From CAWGXG01 sp963826505 (lineage in GTDB: Bacteria; Chloroflexota; Anaerolineae; Aggregatilineales; Aggregatilineaceae), in assembly GCA_963826505.1 (NCBI GenBank), contig CAWGXG010000008.1:1364001-1428000 (forward strand): DNA of 64,000 nucleotides, read 5' to 3'. The notes under the pieces were generated by a model. The model did not search any database and had not been told where the DNA came from. It saw nothing but the letters and a program-made list of their open reading frames with translations. Made by a program: the position numbers and the translations under genes. Below, piece after piece: positions 20,715-28,964 of this stretch (position 1 is its first letter; every line of letters starts with the position of its first letter).

Positions 20715-23700
20715 GTGGACGCAACGCTGATCGTGGTCATGGTAGTAGCGGCAGTGTTGGCCGTGGCAAGCGCCAGCCTGGGCATCGTCGCTGGCTACTG
20801 GCGCGGTCGCCAGCGCGGACGGGCTTTGGCCACTGCCGAACACGCCAGCCCGGAGCTGGATATCATCGCGGGGATCGGGAACGCCATTCTGAGCGTCCAG
20901 CTCAAAGTCGACGCGTTGTGCGAAGTCGTCTACCAGCAATCCACGCGCATCGTTGACACCAGCAATTTCCAGATCGGGCTGTTCGACGGGCACGATTACC
21001 AGATCAAAGTCTGGTTAAGAGACGCCGAGCGCCTGCCGCCGCAGCGCTTCGAGCACAAAGCCGAGGAAGGCATTATCGGCTGGGTCCATCGCACCGGCAG
21101 CGGCCTGTTGGTCCGCGATTTCGAGCGCGAATGGGACAGCCTGCCCGCCCACCCCACCTATCACACCACGCGTCCGGCGCGCTCCGCTGTGTTCGCCCCG
21201 CTGATCTCGGGGGGGACGACGCTCGGGGTGATCGCCGTGCAGAGCGACCGCACCAACACGTTCAGCGACGAGGATATGCGTCTGCTGACGCTGCTCGCCA
21301 ACCAGGCATCGGGCGCGATCCGCAACGCGCAGACCTTCGAAGCGACGCAAGAACGCGCCCGGCAGTTGCGCCTGATCAACGATGTGTCGCGCCAGGTGAC
21401 CGCGCTGCAACCGCTGCCGAACCTGTTCCGCCAGATCGTCACGTCGATCCACGACGCCTTTGGCTATTACGCGGTGAATGTCTTCACCGCCGAAGACTCT
21501 GCCGACACCATCCGGCTTCAGGCCAGCAGCCACGCCCAATTTGCCCAGGACGAGCTGGTCTTGCAGCCCGGTCAGGGACTCGTCGGCTGGGCCATGCGCA
21601 ACGGCAAGACGACGCTCGCCCCTAACGTCAGCACCGACGATCGCTACCTGCCGTTGACCACGCTGGACGCAACGCGCTCCGAAATCGCGGTGCCGCTGAC
21701 CGCGCAGGAAAATGTTATGGGCGTGCTGGATGTGCAAAGCGATCGGCTCGACGCTTTCGGCAGCGATGATGTGTTCATGCTCGAAACGCTGGCGGGACAG
21801 TTGGCGCTGGCACTCCAGGAAGCGCAGACTTACCACGCCGAGCGTCTGCAAACCGAACGCATCAATGCCATGACCGAGGTCGCGCGCGCCCTGGTTTCGA
21901 TCCTCAACATCGACGACCTGCTCGACGAAGTGATCGATCTCGTCAACGAATACCTGGGCTACGACCGCGTACATTTGTTTCTGCGTGTGGGAGATCGACT
22001 CGTGTTCCGCAGCGGGAGCGGCGTACATAGTGGTCGCTGGTCGCTGGAACAGCTCTCGTATGACATTCACCAGGAGAGCGGCATCATCCCGCGCGTGGCG
22101 CGCAGCGGCGTGCCCGCCATCAATGGCGACGTTCGCGAAACTCCCGATTATCTGATCGGCCCCGGCGTGGAGGATACGCGCAGCGAGATGACTGTCCCGC
22201 TGCGCATTGGCGCGACCATCCTGGGCGTGTTCGATATCCAGAGCACCCGGGTCGACGCTTTCACCGACGACGATCTGGCGCTGGTGCAGGCCCTCGCGGA
22301 TACCGTAGCGATCGCCCTGCGCAACGCCACTCTATTCGCCAACGAGTCGCGCCGCCGCATGCTGTCCGAAACGCTGCGCGAGCTGAGCACCGTGCTCGCC
22401 TCGTCCTTGGACCTCAGCAGCGTGCTCGACGGCATTCTGATCGGGTTGGAGCGCGTCGTCCCGTACACCTGCGGCGTGATCCTGCTGCTGGACGAAGACA
22501 ACGACGTCTTCCAGATCGAGACGGCGCGCGGCAGCTCTGCCGGGTCGGAGTCGGATGTGTGGGACGAGACGCTGCCAGCGAGCGAGATCACGGATGCCCA
22601 GCTGATCGACCTGCTGCACCGCATCAACACGCGCGCACAAACGCCCAACCAACTGCATGACGAAATGCTCGTCCGGTTGTCGATCGCGGGCAAAGTGATC
22701 GGTTATCTGGTGATGGAGCGTGTCGAGCAGGATCGTTTCACGCCGGAAGACAAAGAGATCATCGCCACATTCGCGAATCAGGCGGCGGTCGCCATCACCA
22801 ATGCCCAACTCTACATGGCCCAACGCGAAGAAGCCTGGGTATCGACTGCCCTGCTACAAGTCGCTGAAGCAACGGCGCGCGCCACCGATCTGGACGAAGT
22901 GCTGCGCACCGTCGCACACATCACACCGCTGTTGGTCGGCGTCGAGTGGAGCGCGGTCCTGCTGGCGGACACACCTGACAGTTTCCGCGTGGTGGAGATC
23001 GCCGGGATCCAACCCGACATCGCCAGCGCACTGATCAACTTCGTGATCACGCCCGCGACGTGGCCCCCTCTTTTGCAGTTGCAGCAGGATGGCCAGCCGA
23101 TTCTGATCGATTCCTCCACACCCCAGCCAACCAATATGACGGTCGAACTCGAAATCAGTCAAGGCGTGATGCTGCCGCTGTTCGCAAAAGGAGATGTCAC
23201 CGGCCTGCTGTTGATCGGGCAAGGGCAGGATGCCGAACCTATGACCGAGCGCAAGATCGAGTTAGTGAGCGGCATCGCCAACCAGGCGGCCCTCGCCATT
23301 GAGAGCGCCCAACTGGTCACCGCACAACAGGAAGAGGCATGGGTGACCACCGCCCTGCTCCAGGTGGCCGAGGCGGTCAACACGCAGATCGACGCCGATC
23401 AAAGCCTGGAGACCATCGTGCGCCTGACGCCATTGCTGGTAGGCATCGAGCGCTGCGGGATCATGAAATGGGATGCGTCCGAGAACGAGTTCTGCGGCGG
23501 TCCGTCCTGGGGTCTGACTCCCGAAAACAAGACCATTTTCACGCACATGACTTTTCCCGGCGCGGAGGACAGCTTCGTCGCGACGCTGGCCACCGCCAAT
23601 GAGCCGCTGGCTTGCGGCACCGGCACCGATCATCCCCTGCCCCCGGCCATCGGAAAGCTGTTCGAAAGCCCGACGCTGCTTGGCCTGCCATTGGTCGCGC

Positions 23701-24602
23701 GCGGGCACTTGGTCGGAGCTATGCTGGTCGATCATCCTGCTCTGGGTGGGCCGATCGACCAGCGGCGACTGAATATCCTGAGCGGTATCGCGCATCAAAC
23801 GGCGCTCGCGCTCGAAAATACGCGCCTGCAAGACGAAGCTTCTGCCGCCGAACGTCTCGAACGCGAGCTGCAAGTGGCGCGCGACATCCAGACCAGTTTT
23901 CTGCCAGACATCTTCCCGCAGATCGCGGGATGGGAAGTCGCCGCGTTCTATCACGCCGCACGTCAAGTCGGCGGTGATTTCTACGACTTCTTCCAGATCG
24001 ACGATCGCTTCTGGTCAATCGTGGTGGCCGATGTCGCTGACAAAGGCGTGCCTGCCGCGCTGTTCATGGCCCTGTCACGTACCTTGCTGCGCGCGGTCGG
24101 TTCCAACCGCCAATCTCCCGCGGAGACGCTGGCGCGCGTCAACGAGCTGCTGCTGCGCGACACCCATTCGGACCTGTTTGTGACGGTCTGGTACGGGCTG
24201 TGGGACCCGCAGACGGGGCACATTCGCTATTGCAGCGCCGGGCACAACCCACCGCTGGTCATTCACGCCGACGGCACAGCGGAAGTGCTCAGCTCGCGCG
24301 GGATTGCGTTAGGTGTCATCCCCAGCGTGCAACTCCAGGAGCAGGAAATTTGGCTGAAGCCCGGCGACCTGCTGATCGCGTACACTGATGGTGCTACCGA
24401 GGCCCTGCGCTCCGATAAGGCTGAGTTCGGCGTAACTGGCCTGCAATCCGCCGTCGCCAATTTGCGCCGCCGCCCGGCGCAGGCCATCGTGGATGGCGTG
24501 GCAAGCGCGATTGAGCGGTTTGTGGCGGGCGCGTCGCAGTTCGATGATATTACGTTCGTCGTACTCAAACATCTGCCGGACAACGTGCCCGGCGAGTCGT
24601 GA
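20715..24602 (+). CDS. Multi-GAF PP2C phosphatase (RsbU/SpoIIE type)
   Basis: 1295 residues from GTG 20715 (AAGGATTCC upstream). An N-terminal transmembrane helix (residues 4-28) is followed by six GAF-like sensor domains (about 46-205, 220-372, 390-540, 555-700, 710-860, 875-1035), each ending in a helix such as LANQASGAIRNAQTF, and a SpoIIE-type PP2C domain (1050-1290). Metal-binding motifs are present: GGDFYD (1086-1091), DVADKG (1106-1111), YTDGATEA (1223-1230) and DDIT (1277-1280). It should dephosphorylate the STAS proteins next door in response to signals sensed by the GAFs; the ligands are unknown. Its stop overlaps the next start by 4 bases. Confidence 0.9.
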   Translation: MDATLIVVMVVAAVLAVASASLGIVAGYWRGRQRGRALATAEHASPELDIIAGIGNAILSVQLKVDALCEVVYQQSTRIVDTSNFQIGLFDGHDYQIKVWLRDAERLPPQRFEHKAEEGIIGWVHRTGSGLLVRDFEREWDSLPAHPTYHTTRPARSAVFAPLISGGTTLGVIAVQSDRTNTFSDEDMRLLTLLANQASGAIRNAQTFEATQERARQLRLINDVSRQVTALQPLPNLFRQIVTSIHDAFGYYAVNVFTAEDSADTIRLQASSHAQFAQDELVLQPGQGLVGWAMRNGKTTLAPNVSTDDRYLPLTTLDATRSEIAVPLTAQENVMGVLDVQSDRLDAFGSDDVFMLETLAGQLALALQEAQTYHAERLQTERINAMTEVARALVSILNIDDLLDEVIDLVNEYLGYDRVHLFLRVGDRLVFRSGSGVHSGRWSLEQLSYDIHQESGIIPRVARSGVPAINGDVRETPDYLIGPGVEDTRSEMTVPLRIGATILGVFDIQSTRVDAFTDDDLALVQALADTVAIALRNATLFANESRRRMLSETLRELSTVLASSLDLSSVLDGILIGLERVVPYTCGVILLLDEDNDVFQIETARGSSAGSESDVWDETLPASEITDAQLIDLLHRINTRAQTPNQLHDEMLVRLSIAGKVIGYLVMERVEQDRFTPEDKEIIATFANQAAVAITNAQLYMAQREEAWVSTALLQVAEATARATDLDEVLRTVAHITPLLVGVEWSAVLLADTPDSFRVVEIAGIQPDIASALINFVITPATWPPLLQLQQDGQPILIDSSTPQPTNMTVELEISQGVMLPLFAKGDVTGLLLIGQGQDAEPMTERKIELVSGIANQAALAIESAQLVTAQQEEAWVTTALLQVAEAVNTQIDADQSLETIVRLTPLLVGIERCGIMKWDASENEFCGGPSWGLTPENKTIFTHMTFPGAEDSFVATLATANEPLACGTGTDHPLPPAIGKLFESPTLLGLPLVARGHLVGAMLVDHPALGGPIDQRRLNILSGIAHQTALALENTRLQDEASAAERLERELQVARDIQTSFLPDIFPQIAGWEVAAFYHAARQVGGDFYDFFQIDDRFWSIVVADVADKGVPAALFMALSRTLLRAVGSNRQSPAETLARVNELLLRDTHSDLFVTVWYGLWDPQTGHIRYCSAGHNPPLVIHADGTAEVLSSRGIALGVIPSVQLQEQEIWLKPGDLLIAYTDGATEALRSDKAEFGVTGLQSAVANLRRRPAQAIVDGVASAIERFVAGASQFDDITFVVLKHLPDNVPGES

Positions 24603-25027
24603 CGGCTCCCGCTGTGATCTCCAAAAACGCGTTTGTCTCCGCCAGTTTTGCGCACAAAGACGCCCTCGCGCCCGTACTGGACGCCATTGCAGCCGCGCTG
24701 GCCGCAGTCCAAATCCAGGCGCATATCTTTGTGCGAGCCTATCACTTTGGGCCGGACGATCAGCGCGCAATGATGGCCAAGACGCAGGCCGATCTGCGTG
24801 CCGCCGATCTGCAGATCGCGGTAGTCACCTACAAAGCGATTGGAGTTGGAATTGAGATCGGATACGCCGCAGCGTTGGATATGCCGGTGATCGTTGTGCG
24901 CAGCGTCGACGCCGAACCCTCAACCACCGCCGAAGGAATCGCGGACGCGGTCATCGTGTACGACACGCCCGCCGATCTACACGCTCGTTTGGAAGCCCTG
25001 CTCGGCGAATTATTCCCCGATGCGTGA
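24599..25027 (+). CDS. Nucleoside 2-deoxyribosyltransferase-like protein
   Basis: 142 residues starting at GTG 24599 inside the stop of the phosphatase gene (GTGA), so translation is probably coupled. The pattern FVSASF at the N-terminus and GVGIEIGYAAALDMPVIVV fits the nucleoside 2-deoxyribosyltransferase superfamily, where the Glu in the 'E-G-A' stretch is the nucleophile. Several relatives act on nucleotides or are sensors in defence or signalling, so the substrate is open. The coupling to a sensor phosphatase is unusual and suggests a related signal. Confidence 0.7.
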   Translation: MTAPAVISKNAFVSASFAHKDALAPVLDAIAAALAAVQIQAHIFVRAYHFGPDDQRAMMAKTQADLRAADLQIAVVTYKAIGVGIEIGYAAALDMPVIVVRSVDAEPSTTAEGIADAVIVYDTPADLHARLEALLGELFPDA

Positions 25028-25045
25028 TCACCTGGATCAATTCGA

Positions 25046-26341
25046 TCAACGCGACCGCAAAATGACCCAGGCACCACCGACCGCCAGCACGATTTCGATT
25101 CCTGCGATAATGACCAGCGCTGCGATCAGCACATTCTGTTCCCCGGCTGAAATGCCGGAATCGCTCTTTTGAGACGCGCTGACGGCCAGCGGATCGGCGG
25201 GCGGAGGCGTCACACCTAGAGCGGCCACCTTGACCGGCGTAGTTGTCGGTGTGAGGCTGGCCGGTTCCGGCGTATATGACGCCGCAACCACCGCCTCTGT
25301 CTTCGTCGCCGTAGGCGCAAACGAGGCCGAGGGGAACGGCGTCGAAGATGGCGTGAGCGTCGGTGGTGGCGTATTAGTGGGTGTCGGCGTGAGCGTCGGC
25401 GGAACTGGAGTCGGAGTAATCGAGGGCGTCTCGGTCGGAGTCGCGGTCGGTTCGGGCACCCACAGCCGCAGTTCGTCGCCCGGCTTGACGATGTCTCCGC
25501 GCTTCAACCCGTTGATATCAAGCAGCTCGTCGAGCGTCAGACCGTGCAGCGCGGCCACTGTCCACGGGGTTTCGCCTTCCTGCACGACGTGTATCAGTTG
25601 GGGCGTCGCCGTAGGTGGAGGGGCCATCCCCTCGCCCAGTTTGACCAGCAGCTCGTCGCCCGGATAAACCACCGAGTTGCGATCCATGCTGTTGAGCGCC
25701 AGCAGCTCATCCAGACTTACTCCGTATACGGCCGCCACGTCCCACAACGTCTGACCCATCTGCACGACATGCCACACGCTGCCGTCCTCCCGTGGCGCCG
25801 CGCGCGACACTGGGATGACGATCGGGCCTGGCGTGTCAGTTGGCACAGGCGGACCCGTTTGCGTCGGTGGTTTAGGTGGCGCGGCCTGACCCATAAGCAA
25901 CACATACGTCCCGTCTGCGTAGCCGATGCCTGCGTCGGTGTGGTTAGGCAGCAGCAGGCCTTCGTTGTGGATCGGGCTGCTGGACCACCACTGGACTGCC
26001 CCCGCCGGTGATCGTGACGAAACCCAATTCTCCCAGACATACACGCCGGTGTACCCGGCGGCGGCGGCGCGCTGGGCCGGCGTCGTGCCGCCCTCGCCGG
26101 TATGGCCGTAACTGTTGTTGGCTACCATCCAGTCAACGTGACGCTGGGCCGCCGCCATCAACGCGCCGTTCATGGTGTAAGGCGGCAAGCCGTGTGCTGC
26201 GCGATATTCGTTCACCAGCCGGAGCGTTTCGGTGGCTTCCGGCGACTGGGCGTGCGCCCGGCGCGGCGGGAGCAGTGGTCCCACCATTGCCACGCATATC
26301 ACCAGCCCGATCGCAATCCGCCATATGCTGCGCATTGTCAT
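25046..26341 (-). CDS. CAP-domain protein with two LysM repeats and C-terminal anchor
   Basis: 431 residues using the ATG at 26341, directly before the signal sequence (SIWRIAIGLVICVAMVGPLL ... AHAQS); longer starts run into the upstream gene. CAP/SCP domain at about 33-165 (VNEYRAAHGLPPY, AAQRHVDWM, NNSYGHTGEGG, GVYVWENW, GIGYADGTYVLLMGQ). Two LysM repeats follow (about 190-235 and 252-300, VVQMGQTLWDVAAVYGV and VVQEGETPWTVAALHG), then a Pro/Thr linker and a transmembrane helix near the end. LysM binds peptidoglycan; bacterial CAP domains have mostly unknown roles. It starts about 4 bases after the beta-lactamase-fold gene stops, so the two are in one operon. Confidence 0.85.
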   Translation of the reverse strand: MTMRSIWRIAIGLVICVAMVGPLLPPRRAHAQSPEATETLRLVNEYRAAHGLPPYTMNGALMAAAQRHVDWMVANNSYGHTGEGGTTPAQRAAAAGYTGVYVWENWVSSRSPAGAVQWWSSSPIHNEGLLLPNHTDAGIGYADGTYVLLMGQAAPPKPPTQTGPPVPTDTPGPIVIPVSRAAPREDGSVWHVVQMGQTLWDVAAVYGVSLDELLALNSMDRNSVVYPGDELLVKLGEGMAPPPTATPQLIHVVQEGETPWTVAALHGLTLDELLDINGLKRGDIVKPGDELRLWVPEPTATPTETPSITPTPVPPTLTPTPTNTPPPTLTPSSTPFPSASFAPTATKTEAVVAASYTPEPASLTPTTTPVKVAALGVTPPPADPLAVSASQKSDSGISAGEQNVLIAALVIIAGIEIVLAVGGAWVILRSR

Positions 26342-26345
26342 TCGC

Positions 26346-28070
26346 CTACTGACCCGTTCCCCAATTGTCAAATGGCTTGCAGTGACCGTAACCGCCATAG
26401 CACGCGTCGGGCAGCGGCAGACCGTTCGCATCCAGCCGGTTCTTATTGATGTCGTTTAGATCTACCAGGTCCGGCGAACTGACCGTCACGCAATCGATCG
26501 CGCCGTATGGATTCAGCGGCTCGCGGGCCTGCGTCAGGGCCTCCGTCGGGTTGAAGAAGTTGTACACCATGCGGCTGATCTCTTCAATGACTTCCCAACT
26601 CAGCAGCGTGGGCAGATCGTTGCCGTCAGTATCCAGTTCCCAGGTGAAGATCGAGAGCACATAATCGCCGCCCGGCGAAAACACGATTCCGGCATCGGCA
26701 CTGGTTTCGCCGCCCCAGCCGTTCTTGTGCGCGAACTGCGTCCCCGGCGGGAGTCCCAATTCGATCAGCCGGTCGATGTGGTTGCCGGACAGCAAATTGA
26801 TCATCTGTTTGCATTCGGTCTGCGTGATGTCGTCGGGATAGATGGCCATTAAACCGCTGCCATGCTCCGCGCAGTCATATATCGACGTGAGCAGCACGCC
26901 CATATCGCGCGCGGTCGTCTGCGAGTATTGGTCAGGGTTGGTGTTATGCGTGGTGTCGGCTTCCGTCGTCGGGCGGCAGACTGGCGCTGAGAACTCGAAA
27001 CGCGTGTCGCCGACGAACAATGGCGCACTCATGAAGGTGTGCTCCGCGCCGAGCGCTTGTGCCGTGCACGACACCTGGTTCAGCCCGTCGCCCATTTGTG
27101 ACTGCATAGCGTCCCCCGTACCCACTGTCTGGATTAGCAGGTTGGACGAGGCGTTATTGCTGCACAAGATCGACTCGGTGAGCAAGAAGGCTTCGTCCTG
27201 CGAGACGAGCAGTTCGTGCCGGAAGACGTTGATCATGATCGGAATCTTGATCACGCTCTTGGCGCTGTGTACGACGTTCGACAGGATGTTGACTTCCGCC
27301 CCGGTCTTCAAATCCATCACATACACCGAGGCCAATGTCTGCGACCCTTCGTAATCAAACCCCATCTTGGTCATCAGCGCGATAATGCCATCGTGCAGCG
27401 TGTTCATGCTGACCTGGGCCGCATCGACCTGCGTCGTCGGAAGCACGATGCGGCGATTGGCCGGTTCTGGGTCGTACAGCGCGCGGTCGATCAGCGGAAT
27501 CGCGGCATCGATGTCCAGCCGCTGACCTATGGTCGCTCCGCTAAAGGTCAGGGTGTTGAGGTCATATCCGGCATTGGACGCCTTCGCATCATAGCGCGCG
27601 GCGATGTCTTCCAGAAATTTACGCAGATCGCTTTCGAGATAGGTCGCGTCAAGCGGCACGCTCACCGCCGCCACAGGGCGGCTTTCCAGGTAATTCCAAA
27701 ATCCCGCCCAAAAATTCTGTTCGCGGCTGCTTTGGTCGCGCGCGGTGGCCAGCATCGCGTCGCTGTTCACGCGGAAATTAATCTCGGACGGATACAGCAC
27801 GATCGGGCTGCCCTCGTAATACAGTTGAATCGGCTGCTCGACGTAGATCGATTCCCAGCGCGTCCGGGCATCGGTTTCGCTCAACCCACCGACCGCGATT
27901 CCGGCCACAGTGAGATCGGTCGGGAGGGAGTCGCGCTGGTCGCTGTAGCGCACCAACTCCAACATCCCCAGCACAATCGCGATGAGCATCAAAATCGACG
28001 AAAGGATTTCCAACACAGGGAACTGCACGCCCCGCTGTCGCTCACCCAGTCGCCCATAATCATAGCTCAT
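26346..28070 (-). CDS. Membrane-anchored beta-lactamase-fold serine hydrolase with YoaR-like domain
   Basis: 574 residues. The start at 28070 is fixed by a perfect AGGAGG seven bases upstream; the GTG nine bases earlier overlaps that site. Transmembrane helix at about 22-41. Residues about 52-210 look like the peptidoglycan-binding YoaR/VanW-associated fold (TVAGIAVGGLSETDA is its usual start). The C-terminal half is a class A beta-lactamase/PBP-type domain with SVIK (272-275; SxxK), SNN (304-306; SxN) and HKNG (448-451; KTG equivalent). Located outside the membrane; a cell-wall role is more likely than drug resistance, as the scaffold differs from secreted beta-lactamases. It overlaps the NUDIX gene by about 11 bases. 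Confidence 0.8.
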   Translation of the reverse strand: MSYDYGRLGERQRGVQFPVLEILSSILMLIAIVLGMLELVRYSDQRDSLPTDLTVAGIAVGGLSETDARTRWESIYVEQPIQLYYEGSPIVLYPSEINFRVNSDAMLATARDQSSREQNFWAGFWNYLESRPVAAVSVPLDATYLESDLRKFLEDIAARYDAKASNAGYDLNTLTFSGATIGQRLDIDAAIPLIDRALYDPEPANRRIVLPTTQVDAAQVSMNTLHDGIIALMTKMGFDYEGSQTLASVYVMDLKTGAEVNILSNVVHSAKSVIKIPIMINVFRHELLVSQDEAFLLTESILCSNNASSNLLIQTVGTGDAMQSQMGDGLNQVSCTAQALGAEHTFMSAPLFVGDTRFEFSAPVCRPTTEADTTHNTNPDQYSQTTARDMGVLLTSIYDCAEHGSGLMAIYPDDITQTECKQMINLLSGNHIDRLIELGLPPGTQFAHKNGWGGETSADAGIVFSPGGDYVLSIFTWELDTDGNDLPTLLSWEVIEEISRMVYNFFNPTEALTQAREPLNPYGAIDCVTVSSPDLVDLNDINKNRLDANGLPLPDACYGGYGHCKPFDNWGTGQ

Positions 28071-28641
28071 ATACCGCACCTCCTACGGCAGCGCTCGGCG
28101 CCGCCTCAGTCTCATTTCCGGACTCGTCCGCCAGCGCCGCGCGAATGGCCCGAATTTGGATCTGGAACAACTCCGGCAGTGCGTCTACTGGCGCCCACTG
28201 ATAATCCAGCAGTTCATAGCACAACCGCACGGGCTCCACGTCGCCCTTTAGCTCGCACAGATAGATGATGTCAATCGTCGTGCGCCAACTCGCGCCGAGC
28301 TCGATCACCAGCGGACGGACAGCCCGCACACTCAGGCCGGTTTCTTCTCGGAACTCGCGCTCAACAGCGCGCGCCGGGTCCTCGCGGCGACCGATCCAGC
28401 CACCGGGCAAGCCCCACGGTTTTACCGGGTGAAAAACATGTTCCACCAGGAATACATGGTCGCGTGAATCGTCAAGCAGCACGCCCACCACGCCTACCGT
28501 ATAACGCGGCTGGAACAGGCGAACTGTGCGCTGCAAAACTATGCCAGTCCAGGGATTACGGCGCAGCATGCCCGCCAGACGACGCATCGCCCGGCGGCCT
28601 CTCGGTTCGAGGCGTTCTGCACCTGCGCCCGATCCTGCCAT
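28060..28641 (-). CDS. NUDIX hydrolase
   Basis: 193 residues with AGGGGCGAT before ATG. The NUDIX box is intact: GWIGRREDPARAVEREFR followed by EETGL, matching GX5EX7REUXEEXGU. Members cleave nucleoside diphosphates linked to another moiety. An N-terminal basic segment (MRRLAGMLRRNPWTGIVLQ) could be a membrane-associating helix. It is the first gene of a three-gene minus-strand operon with the beta-lactamase-fold and CAP/LysM genes. The substrate is unknown. Confidence 0.88.
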   Translation of the reverse strand: MAGSGAGAERLEPRGRRAMRRLAGMLRRNPWTGIVLQRTVRLFQPRYTVGVVGVLLDDSRDHVFLVEHVFHPVKPWGLPGGWIGRREDPARAVEREFREETGLSVRAVRPLVIELGASWRTTIDIIYLCELKGDVEPVRLCYELLDYQWAPVDALPELFQIQIRAIRAALADESGNETEAAPSAAVGGAVYEL

Positions 28642-28964
28642 TATCGCCCCTAATGTGATACGAATTTTATACGGGTCCTATAAACACCAAAAGGCCACGA
28701 TCGCCTGACGGCGGATGGCCCCCCACTGGGTCGGCACAGCCCGGCAGCCTGCCCGGTTGCGGCCAAACCCGGGGGCAACTATACCGTGCCCCGCGCCGGA
28801 ATGCCAAATCCGACAGGGTTGAGTATAATGACAACCACGCGTAAACCAAATCCTTACCCGTTATCGGCGCGAGGCGCGTTGGCGCGTGACCATGCTATAC
28901 TAAGGCGTGATGTTTCAGTGGTTCAACCCCTGCGGGTAACAGCAGGCTTTGTAGAGGACGGAAT
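28642..28964. other. Divergent intergenic region with two -10-like boxes
   Basis: About 320 bases between the NUDIX operon and the kinase-like gene. On the plus strand TATAAT (about 28824-28829) and TATACT (about 28895) are the best -10 candidates for the kinase-like gene. GC-rich inverted segments lie around 28735-28780. No small RNA or reading frame with a good ribosome site was convincing. Confidence 0.4.

Noticed and set aside
26346..28070. Antibiotic-resistance beta-lactamase
   Set aside because: The protein is membrane-anchored with an extra YoaR-like domain and loosely conserved motifs; a wall-related role fits better.
28642..28964. Structured RNA (riboswitch or RNase P-like) in the GC-rich spacer
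   Set aside because: Only scattered short GC inverted segments were seen, without a recognisable conserved core.
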